Shown one piece after another: positions 54,381 to 64,000 of a stretch of DNA of 64,000 nt. The position numbers were made by a program, and so were the translations under genes. Under the pieces are notes generated by a model, which was not told where the DNA came from, did not search any database, and was given only the letters and a program-made list of their open reading frames with translations. Source of the DNA: Batkoa obscura (lineage: Eukaryota; Entomophthoromycota; Entomophthoromycetes; Entomophthorales; Batkoaceae); assembly GCA_030770535.1 (NCBI GenBank), contig JASVEC010000025.1:124001-188000 (forward strand), written 5' to 3'. The stretch's first letter is position 1; every line of letters begins with the position of its first letter.

Positions 54381-57300
54381 TCATTGAGTTTTGTTTTTAT
54401 CATCCATGAAAATCGGTCTTATTGGAGTAATGTCAATAGTAGGAGGCAACTTGTTTAAATCCACTTTAATTTTAACATCAATAATATCTAAAAGGGTTAA
54501 GTTTTGCACAATGCTCTTTGGTTGATCATTGTTTTTATTACTATCTACTATAGTTTCCTCTTTTTTTTTGGTATCAGAATCCCTTTTATCGTTATCTGAC
54601 TTATTTCTTGTGTTTCTGTTCTTTTCCCCACTATCTTTCCATTTTAATAAAAGGCTTTTCGCTTGAACTTTAAATCCATGCAATGGTAAATCTTTGAAAT
54701 AAACTCGGGAGTCTATACCATACTTTAATACTACTACAAATATATATTCTTCATTAAAGTCGATGACTTTCGCTTTTTCCATTACTTCAACTAACTTGAA
54801 CTCTTTATCGTCCTTGTTCTTATCCATGGTACTAAGGAAGTGAGCTAAGTAAAGTGCAATACTTTGATCTTGAACTTTACGGGACCTATCTTTTTGTAAA
54901 TTACAATGACTAGCAATCATCGATAATTCAATCTCATCCAACTCATATTTTTTATTTTCAAGTAAAGAATTAAGCTGCCTATGAACTACTAAATCAGGAT
55001 ATCTTCGAATTGGTGATGTAAAGTGAGTATATAATGGCATGTTGAGTGCATAATGGTGTGGATTGATGTCCTTATTAAAACCAAGACATAAATATTTTGC
55101 TCGTTGCATTGGCCTAATTACCAATAGCCTAAATGCCTCTAAAACTTCTGGGTTGTTGTTTTGACTAAGCGACTTTTGGAAAGCCTGAGACGAAGATATA
55201 TCAAGATCAATATCATATTTACTAGCTGTCTTGATTAATTCTTCCATTCCCTTTTCATTAGGTGGAGGATGGTGTCTCAGAAAAGCAAATTCTGGGAGTC
55301 CTTTGACCAATATTTCGGCAACAGAGCGATTTGCTAATAACATGAATTCTTCAATAAGTCGAGTAGCATCGCTAGATTTATAAATTTCGCAAGAGCTTGG
55401 TATTCCAGCATCATCAAGTTTAAAGTATAATTTTAATGAATTCATTTCTAATGAACCCTCATCAAATCTTTCTGTACGAATCTTTTTAGATAAATTATAT
55501 AACAATAATATGTTTTCTTCTATTTGAGAGCAATTAATCCCTGGCTGAAGTACAACTGAGCCCTGATTTAAATGCTCACCATCAATAACTTTTTGTACTT
55601 GCCCATAACTTAATTTAGCACATGAGCGTATCAATGATTTAAAATAGCTGGTTTCTAATACGTTTCCATCGGCATCTATTTTCCATGTAAATGAAAATGC
55701 TAATCTGTCTTTATGGGGCACAAGGGAGCATAGTTCATCACAAAGTTGACGTGGAAGCATTGGTATATTTCTTTCTACCATATAAATTGTGGTCGCTCTA
55801 TTCTTGGCTTCTAGATCAAGCATACTTCCTTGAGGGACAAAAGGGCTCACATCAGCTATATGAACTCCTACCTGAAATAGACCATCTTCTAATTTTTCGA
55901 TTGAAACAGCATCATCTAAATCTTTAGCTGTAGGAGGATCAATAGTAAAAATACACTTTTCTCTAAGATCTTTTCTATTTTCGAAATACTCACTGCCAAC
56001 TGCATATATATCTGATGGTAGACTAGAAATTATCTTTTCATCAAAATCAGATGCATCTACGCCATTTTCAGCCAAGATAGAATTGGAACCACAGTCTATC
56101 TTACTTATTTCGCCCATAATACCGTTCAATTCGCCTAAAGGATTCTTCTGTACGTTAGACCAATTGCTAATTTTGATAGAAAAGCATGTTTTATAAAGCA
56201 AATTAAGGTCTTCAAGGTACTTTTTAGGTAAACCTAAAGTGTGGACAATGATAAGGGGTGCTCTAGAATCAAATGGTTTAAATTCCAACATTTTTGGCAA
56301 TTTCCCTTCCTGATTTTTATTTTTATTCTTTGAACTATTATTCTCCATTTTGGCGTCAGAAGTAGATGGCTCTTCATTGCTACTTCCATTGTCTAGCTTT
56401 AAGTCTTGATTCTTTTTGCTTTTCTCTTCTTTTGTGTTTTGTTTTGGTTCTTTGAAGACACCTACAAAGATTCTGTTATGAACTTGCTTTGCTATTGAAA
56501 CCACTTCTCCAGCATCCAAATCCCTTTCAATTATACCTTTAGGTACGTCATTATTATCTTTAAAAAGCTTTTCTTTTTCCTCTCGGGTAAACAATTTAAT
56601 AATGACATTATCCCCTTCAAGTGCTCTATTATAATGCTTTGCACCCATGATAAAAATATCGTTTTTTCTTCCATCTACAACGACATACCCATGCTTTCGA
56701 TTGAATGAACTAATTCTTAATTTACCAGGAAAGTAAAGACCCTTTTTGATATCACTTTTTAATAACTCAGGATCTAAATGTTTAGAATAATAGCTTGAAT
56801 CAGTAGATTTTTTAGAGCCATTGGTTTTTTTTTCCTTTTTGGTTTTGGTTACCAATTGAAATTCAATTTTGGCGTCGAGTGTAACTTTGTTTAATTGAGG
56901 TTTTGATACTTCATGATGTGTCTCAGTTTTAACCAAGTTCATGCTATTCTGATCAGACTCTACTGCTTCTACTGTTTTTGTTTCATTAACATCTTCATCC
57001 TCAACCTTTAGGACTTTATCTTCATCTGTAATATAAATTAGTGTTTAAATCTAAAAACTAGAATTTATTTTACCTTGATGTTTTTTAAGATTTAAGGCCG
57101 ACTTTTTATTAAACTTTGTATCTTTTTTGTCACTGTTTTCGTTTACTGCTTTACTATTCAAATCTTTACTATTAACTGTAGAGCTAGGTTTAGATTTTAA
57201 GCTATGTGTAGTACCCACCGGTATTTTACTTTCAGTCAATTTCTTTCTTTCTACTGTTTCAACTAAATATTTATTAGATATATAAATGTAAAAAATATAT

Positions 57301-57824
57301 TGTATTACTTTTACTAGCTACAGCTTGAAGTTTTCCATCTCTAACTTCAAATCGTTTTTTACTACTTCTTTCTGCCTTATTTAACTCTCCATAATCAAAC
57401 TTTACTTTAGAGTAATCTTGAAGGGCATTCCCTTTCTTACCTAATTTATTCTGTTAATTTTTGTATTTGAAAAACACTCACTTTTTTATTAAAATTCAAT
57501 GCTATCTTGATTTTAATTCAGTGGTATTTAGTTTAACTAATTACCTTTATTATACTTGTCATTTTTGTTATCACACGTATTTGGTAATCTAACTTTTTGC
57601 GGTTTGATTGAGAGCGCTTCTAATCTTTTCTCTAAGTCAGCGTTTTCATTATTGGAAGTACCCATAGGCGTAGATTGTGGCAATTCAAACGAACCTGCTT
57701 CATACTTCAGTCCTTGATTGGTATTCTGTAATGATTCAAAAGAGAATGCTTCGACCTTTTTTTCTTTATCACTTTCTTGTAACAAATCAAAAGCTGGAAT
57801 AAATCTATCTGTCATTCGACTCAT
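54381..57824 (-). CDS. DIS3L2/Ssd1-like RNase II-family exoribonuclease
   Basis: Predicted exons (reverse) 57545-57824, 57482-57501, 57309-57450, 57074-57262 and 54381-57025, 1,091 aa, all in phase. The second is a 20-base micro-exon. The N-terminal third is Lys/Ser-rich and disordered. Two cold-shock-like domains follow (KLRISSFNRKHGYVVVDGRK, DNVIIKLF). Then comes the RNB catalytic domain, with the aspartate-rich block FTIDPPTAKDLDDAVSI, MLPRQLCDELCSL, and TSPIRRYPDLVVHRQLNSL. A C-terminal S1-like part closes the protein. There is no PIN domain, so it belongs to the DIS3L2/Ssd1 branch and is not exosome Dis3. The intact aspartates favour an active 3'-5' exonuclease of the DIS3L2 type over the inactive Ssd1 type, but the insertion-rich N-terminus resembles fungal Ssd1. 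Confidence 0.9.
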
Positions 57825-59156
57825 TAAATAAGAATAATAAATAATTTTATAAAAAAAAAGAATAAACTGTTAAATTTTGATTTTATTAACCTTTGATCAT
57901 TAATTACAAAGTTATTGCTGAGTCACTAAGCAATTATAGTGCTTTTGCAGTCACGAACTGCGGCTGCTGCAAGTTTTCTAAGCTTAAATAAACTGCATAT
58001 TTAAACAAATTCATGTTAAAATTCGTTTAAAATACAGATAGGTTTTAAAAAATAAGCTTTGAAATTTTATTATAAAAATTATCGCTAAGCAAGTCGCAAA
58101 AGAACCCAATAGTTGCATATCAGTTAGTGCTATTAAATCGGATTTGCTAATGAGATCTTTGTTTTTATACTTAATATATTTAAAGCAAATCGATATAATC
58201 ACTAAATCTATGTTAATAAAACTACACCTCTTTCTAAAATGATCGAGTAAAAAATAACAATGAAAGCTAAAATAAATAAATATTTGTTTAATCGTTTTTT
58301 CTATTAGATGTGGTCATTTGAAGTTATAATTGTTTAACTTGATAAGTTAAACCCTAATGTTTTATTTTACTTTGCTTTTAAATTATTTTTTAAATAATTA
58401 TAAGTAGTTAATATGATTATAATTGTTTATTTTTATAACTTAGTTGATGATTTTTTGGTATTTTATGTTGGACAAAAAGTGAACAAAACATAAACAAAAA
58501 ACATTACCTAATTTTATTATTTTTGGGCTAAGCGAAAGGTATTTTGTTAAATAATAATTGTGTATCTTTTTCTTAGTAAATTTTACATTAATCAAATAAA
58601 TGAAATGTATTTATACAACAGCTATAATAAAATAGTTAATGGAACCTTAGTTTTATCTTTGAAAAAATCTATTGATTATAAATCAAACTTTCTAATATTT
58701 TTCGCAGTCACTAGTAATTTTAGGAAATATTTTATAAAGGAAAATTACGTGAGTTTGGTTCTTTTTAGTTTTATGGTAAAATAGGTTGAATTTGGTATTA
58801 AAATTTTTCATAGTTTAGCTGCTGGTCTCTCTATTCATAAATAATTAGGAAAAAAATTAATTTTAATAGCATTTTAATAGCATTTTAATAGAATGCTATT
58901 ATTTGTTATAAACAATAATCTTTTTTGATAAATTTAGTCGGAACTTATAATTTGATATAAAATACTTATTTATAGTAAATCTACTTTTGTTTATAATATT
59001 TAATAACATTTAAAATATAAACTTGAAGTTTAAAATTTGAAGTTTATTTGGCATAGGGATCTAGGCCCTTAAAAAATAATAACGAGAAAGGATGTGCTCT
59101 ATAAAGCTATTAGTGAATGCAAAAAAAGATAGGTAGCTAGTTGAACTGAGAGTTAT
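57825..59156. other. Intergenic region without recognised gene
   Basis: About 1.33 kb upstream of the DIS3L2-like gene and downstream of the zinc-finger gene. Short open stretches (58011-58202 reverse, 58560-58784 forward) have no supporting features. Confidence 0.5.
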
Positions 59157-60143
59157 TTAAGAGCTAATCTCTTTACTTTTTAACATAGTGGCTTCACTGT
59201 TTCCAAGGCTGGTAGAAAGGATAACACACTTCTTTCTTGCTGAATGCCTCCTCTGTGCATCTTTACGTGAAAAGCGACGTTTACAGCTTGGGCAAGCAAA
59301 TGGTTTGATTTGAGTGTGTACTAATAAATGACGATTCAAGTCCTGCTTACGACGGAAAGCATTACCACACTGGTCGCAACTAAAAGCTCTGGTTTCGGAA
59401 TGGGTGGTGGCATGTGATTTTAAATTAAATACGGAGTAAAATACTTTGCCGCAGTTATCTTCAAGGCATGTAAATGTACGATTTTCAAGGTCTCTAGAGA
59501 AATGTAGAACTCTACCACTACCATCGCTCAATGGTAAAGGTGATATGTTACCAGATTTATCAATATGATCTTGTTGGTAAGTTTGAGTCATGGTATTAGA
59601 ATTGCACCCTGTATGGCTTGGTGTGGTTGGGCTATCATAATTTATTTTACTATTTAAAGATCCAGCTTCATATTTTGATCTACACAACTCAAGTTTGGTA
59701 ACTAAACATTGGTAAAATAAATCTACATTTGAGTGCTGGTTTTGCGTTGGTGTGACAGAATCAAACTCAAAAGAATCAGGAGGTGAGCATGGAGAGTAGC
59801 TTTTAAATGAAGAGCAGTAGGCTAAAATATCTAGCTTAGTATGATTGTTGTTGGATAATGGTTCATCCATAAATTGATTGGCTAATGATATTTCATTAAG
59901 AGTATGATATTGACTTGGACTATGAGGGGTATGAATCAAGCTCGGCGTCATTGTATCATTTTGTAATGGTGACGAGTTGACGTTCGACTTACTGGTATAA
60001 TATAAGCTACTATTTAAAGGTGGAAGAGAATCATCCAATGGAGGGCATTGAAAAGAATCAATAGAAGGAACAATGGTATAGTAAGGCTCGGGGGAGTTAA
60101 AAGGAACCATTAGTATCTTTGAGCTTGGTTTATTTGTAAACAT
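59157..60143 (-). CDS. C2H2 zinc-finger transcription factor
   Basis: A single-exon gene, 328 aa. The first 215 residues are Ser/Pro/Asn-rich with repeated short SPP/TPS motifs, as in an activation or phosphorylation-regulated region. Three classic C2H2 fingers follow at about residues 225-306: CLEDNCGKVFYSVFNLKSH, CDQCGNAFRRKQDLNRHLLVH and CPSCKRRFSRKDAQRRH, joined by linkers of the HTQIKPF type. The last finger ends HSARKKC, with a Cys as fourth ligand. The RRKQDLNRH and RKDAQRR helices resemble stress-response and Crz1-like regulators. The target genes are unknown. Confidence 0.9.
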   Translation of the reverse strand: MFTNKPSSKILMVPFNSPEPYYTIVPSIDSFQCPPLDDSLPPLNSSLYYTSKSNVNSSPLQNDTMTPSLIHTPHSPSQYHTLNEISLANQFMDEPLSNNNHTKLDILAYCSSFKSYSPCSPPDSFEFDSVTPTQNQHSNVDLFYQCLVTKLELCRSKYEAGSLNSKINYDSPTTPSHTGCNSNTMTQTYQQDHIDKSGNISPLPLSDGSGRVLHFSRDLENRTFTCLEDNCGKVFYSVFNLKSHATTHSETRAFSCDQCGNAFRRKQDLNRHLLVHTQIKPFACPSCKRRFSRKDAQRRHSARKKCVILSTSLGNSEATMLKSKEISS

Positions 60144-62948
60144 GGTTATTTTAAAAAGATGAACTGATTAAAAAATAAAATTGTGGCTTAAATAAAGTCG
60201 CTTTTATAAAAAAAACTGGAATTATAATTTAAGATAATGAGGCTATACAGCTAAAATTGGGATAGTTAAGTTGAATGATAATATTTAAGGGAGTCTATGA
60301 AATCTATACTACAAAAAAAAGGGATGGTATATATTATCAAGCGATAAACTTATATTATTGTTAATAATGGGCTGTAAGTATAAATAATGTAAATATGGGG
60401 GATCTATAAACAATGATAATAATATGTAACAAAAACGGATCTATAAAGTAAAGAAATGATATTGAAAATGGCTGCTTAAATCATATTGGGATCTTAAAAG
60501 AATAAATATTGTACCAATCATTTATCAATATTTTATTCAATTTTAATAGTAATTGGGGTACTGCAAGTTCAAGTCTAAGCCATAATTTAGAAGCTATTAT
60601 TTGAATTGTGGCTTAAATTTAAGAGTTAATTTGAATCTGAGGCTCTCCCTTGGATTATTAATGGGATTTAACTGTATATCAATTATTTCCCCCAATTAAA
60701 CAGCACAAAAATGAAATTTAGTTTGAATTATTTTAAAATTACACAATTGCTTAGAGAATATTCCAAATATTGGGATTTTATTGGATATTCATTCAATCAG
60801 GGTAACCTGGCTTATTTAATTTAGATGAAGATTATTATTGGTTAATCTTGCCATCTTCATTAGTATAACCCAATCAAGTTTAGACATTACTATGCCTGAT
60901 TATAACATCATTTATTAAAATAAAGCTAATTTACTTTATTTGGGATTATTTAAGTCCGCTGAATGATTAAATAGATCATAACTTTTATTTAAAGATCATG
61001 TTTAAAGCACTGGCCAATCTATTTTCAATAACTAAATAAAAAGGGGCAGTAAACCTTAGATAACAGAAGTTATAACCAGACACTATTTTATGAATACTAT
61101 TCAAAAGCCTTTTTTTGTATAAAACTTAAATCAGAATTGTCAATTAATTTATATGCACCCACTTCGGATAACAATTCCATTGTTGAGTGGCACTAATTTA
61201 AGTTGAAATCATTTTTTGTTATTCTAAATTTTAATTAGAATAAATATTGGTTTTGAAAGTTATAGAATATTCTAATGAGTATTATAGTATGATTTATTCA
61301 TCTTTTAAATCAAAATTTGACACTGCGATATTTTTTCATAAAGCCACTACTGATTCCATTTAAACATAACTTGGGCATTTTCCCTTTCATTCATGGTGAA
61401 TACAAAAATGGATAAAAGCTATTATAATTAAACTCAGTAAATACAAATCCACAAATGCCCACGTTATGTTTAAATCGAATCAGCAGGAATACATTTTTAT
61501 AGAGAATTTATAACTTTTATTCGAGTACCTGTTATTGGCTGTATACTTGCTATTACCAAAAATCAACGATAATATACTTTAAGTATACATTATGATATTA
61601 GCAAAGTGTTTTTTGATTATCGTTGTTTTTTTATTTTGATTTTAGCATTAATCTGGAATGTTTTTTCAGTATTTTGTCCACTTTTTACGAGACATAAAAT
61701 ATTAAAAATATCAGATGAATCATAAACACTGATAATTCATAGTTTTGCAAAAATTAATTTCAAAATATAAATAAAGGATGCGTTTAAATAATATACTTAT
61801 AAGTAAAACAAGATCAATTTTCTATAAAAAAAACATTAAATAAACTCTGGTTTTGATTCTCTAATATAACGTAAGCTTTTAGCAATGCCTCTTGATAAAA
61901 TTATTCAAGTCTTAATTTTTAGACTATATATTTTTATTTAAATATACAATTGATAATACATGTATATATTTATATAGTACTATAATTACTTGTTTTTTTA
62001 TATAGCACTACTATTTATAATAAAGAAACTGACCAAAAGATATAAAAGACAAAGTCAAATTCATAAGTTTATTAATTTATTAGAACATTAATGATTTCAA
62101 AATTATTTGAAATTGTGTTAAAATATAGTGGTTAAAGATTTGTTGATAAATGTGGCGGAAAACACTGTGTTTTAAAAAATAGTTTTTATTGTAAATTTTG
62201 TTAAAACTTTAAAGTTTCAAATATACACAAAATCAAAATATGTTTTAGTTATGATTGTAAACCAATGAGGTTTGCTTTTTAAATATAATTAAAATAGCTC
62301 TAACATAACTTAAAAGCCCACTTTGATTTATAACAATTGTACTGCTTATTAAACAAAAAAATAAGTGGCTAAGGTAGGGAGGTTTTAAACTTAAATAATA
62401 TTATATATCGATACTGGTTGAAAATAGGACAATTGATGTATACTATAAGATTTTATTTTTGGTAAGATGGATTTTTCTCCCAACACAAGAATAAAGTTAA
62501 AAATTTTATTTAGCTTAATTCTAATATTTTATAACAACATTTGGTTGATTTCAAATAACTCACACTTAAAGGAACAAATGAAAGGGTGAATTCACAAAAT
62601 TAAGGAGTTTCGGATAAACTTATAATGGAATTAGAAAAGAAATTAAGTGACAACGAAATACAAAATATTTATAATAATGCGCTATGGAACAACACATTAG
62701 GATGGGCAACTATAGTTCATTATTAGTAATAAAAGGAATTCTTAATTATATGATTCCTTTAATTAGTAAAGGTTTAAACCGATACACAAATGGTATATAT
62801 CAGAATTATGCTTAGAATATTAATTTAGCATGGGCAATTAATGATCATTAATTAGAATTTATAATGTTTCACTGATTTACTTTAATTGGTAGGCACAGTC
62901 ATATAAAATTATAAATACGAAGCCTTAAATTATTTTTATATTTTAAAA
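60144..62948. other. 2.8-kb intergenic region with a hairpin repeat
   Basis: The long spacer between two divergent genes (zinc finger to the left, hydrolase to the right). It is AT-rich, without an open frame of note. It contains the inverted repeat 61350-61484 and a shorter one around 61565-61634 (caacgataat and its complement). The length may reflect a large regulatory region of the zinc-finger gene. Confidence 0.5.
61350..61484. repeat. Hairpin element of about 135 bp
   Basis: The left arm (61350-61382, ctgattccatttaaacataa...) is nearly complementary to the right arm (61453-61484), about 30 of 33 bases. The loop of about 70 bp has no feature. It looks like a small fold-back MITE unrelated to family M. 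No second copy was noticed in the window. Confidence 0.65.
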
Positions 62949-64000
62949 ATGTTAAAAAATAATAATAGCAATAATAATAATAGCAATAATAATAATAGCA
63001 ATAATAATAATAGCATAGTTGAAGAAAAGCAGTTTAAAATATTAGAAGAAGAATATGAAACCAATTTATTGAAAGCGTTTAATAAAGAAGGGAAATGTTA
63101 CTTGGATGATAAAAATTATTTAAGTTATCGAATCTATGGCAATGGTAAAAATAAACTTTTATTTATAATGGGTTTAAACGCTACTGGCTCTCATTGGGGT
63201 TATCAAGCCAAGTATTTTGGTAATTTGGAAGATTATCAAGTATGTACTTTTGATAATAGAGGTATTGGTACAAGTTCATGTCCACCTGGCCCATATACGT
63301 AATAATACTTGTTTATTTTTTATTTTTTTACTTATTTGTTTATTTATTTTAGTACTTCTCTTTTAGCCCATGATGCATTGGCATTGTTAAACCATCTGGA
63401 ATGGAATGACAATGTTAATTTAATAGGAGTATCTATGGGAGGTATGATTGCACAACTTATGGCATTAAAACAAATTCAACGTTTTAATTCAGTAACATTT
63501 ACAAGCACTTATAACTCAGCAGCCTTAGTAGTACCAACTACTGAAGATATTCAAATATTTTTTAAAATGTTAAGTAGAACTCGTAGAAAAATGATGCGTC
63601 CATTAATTAAAGTATGTTTTCCTAAACCATGGTTGAAAGAAGAGATATTACCTGGTTTAAGTAATTTTCAATTTTTATTGTCAACATTAAAAAAATTCGA
63701 TTTTGATAGTTCAGAGCGTTATTCAATGGGAGAGTATTGGCAAGCTATCGCAGCATTATTACATAATATACCACCTTATCGTTTAAAGCAGATTAAAAAG
63801 AGCGGAATAAAAACATTAGTATTGCATGGTACTAAAGATAAAATAATAAGACCAACTTATGGTACCTTATTGTCATCAATATTATCATGCCCATTAATCC
63901 AGTTTAAAAATTCAGGCCATATGTTGATGATTGAAAGAGGAATAGAGTATAATTTAATTTTGAGAGCACATATTGAAGGAAAAGAGTTAAATCATTACCT
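62949..64000 (+). CDS. Alpha/beta hydrolase, partial at the window edge
   Basis: Predicted exons 62949-63298 and 63353 onward, running past position 64000 without a stop, at least 332 residues. The N-terminus has an NNNNS repeat coded by aat/agc units. The core of an alpha/beta-hydrolase fold follows: LLFIMGLNATGSHWGYQ (oxyanion-hole strand), CTFDNRGIGTSS, the nucleophile elbow GVSMGG, and later LVLHGTKDKIIRP (acid region) and FKNSGHMLMIERG (catalytic His). The catalytic triad Ser-Asp-His is therefore complete within the window. The substrate is unknown. It may be an esterase or epoxide-hydrolase-like enzyme. Confidence 0.9.

Overview
The window is strongly AT-rich eukaryotic DNA. It is most simply read as the nuclear genome of an early-diverging (zygomycete-type) fungus. 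Support comes from compact spliceosomal introns (mostly 38-66 bp, GT...AG), asparagine runs coded by AAT repeats, and a fungal gene set: MSS51, a fungal-specific transcription-factor domain protein, CGI121, CWC27, a CLASP/Stu1 protein, SEC59, HEM15, NTF2 and a DIS3L2-type RNase. The species cannot be told from the sequence alone.

There are two compartments. Positions 1 to about 24,310 contain no host gene that I can support and are packed with mobile DNA. Three families dominate. (A) A cut-and-paste DNA transposon, 2.86 kb when whole, with ends reading gggggtgtccgaattggttt, an ATAT target site and a DDE-type transposase. Its best copy is 21112-23973, and seven partial or rearranged copies lie around it. 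(M) A family of about 98-bp MITEs with related ends, an AGCGCT centre and the same ATAT target; 20 full-length or nearly full-length copies and 2 clearly truncated ones were found, plus a few end remnants. (L) A 360-500 bp LTR-like repeat (TGTGAAAG...TTTCACA), apparently solo LTR fossils. These are nested in one another, and several insertions can be dated relative to each other by comparing filled and empty sites. The 7090-14760 stretch is old, degenerate non-coding DNA.

From 24,577 to the right edge the window is gene-dense: a BK/Slo-like potassium-channel homologue with an unusual pore loop (+), CGI121 (-), an SRR1-domain protein (-), CWC27 (+), HEM15 (+), a CLASP/Stu1 protein (-), dolichol kinase SEC59 (-), MSS51 (-), an unrecognised multi-exon gene (-), a small bHLH factor (+), NTF2 (-), a DUF1308 protein (+), a fungal transcription-factor-domain protein (-), a DIS3L2-like exoribonuclease (-), a C2H2 zinc-finger protein (-) and the 5' part of an alpha/beta hydrolase (+, running off the window). 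These are ordinary housekeeping and regulatory genes; they do not form a cluster with one shared function. Two family-M MITEs reach into this half and bracket HEM15.

The most unusual signals are these: a conserved three-way-junction fold just 3' of the family-A transposase, with paired changes between copies; a 2.96-kb fold-back composite built from two opposed family-A 3' ends; a perfectly symmetric MITE; and the BK-like channel whose selectivity-filter position does not read TVGYGD. Exon limits given here come from reading frames and splice-site consensus and are predictions.
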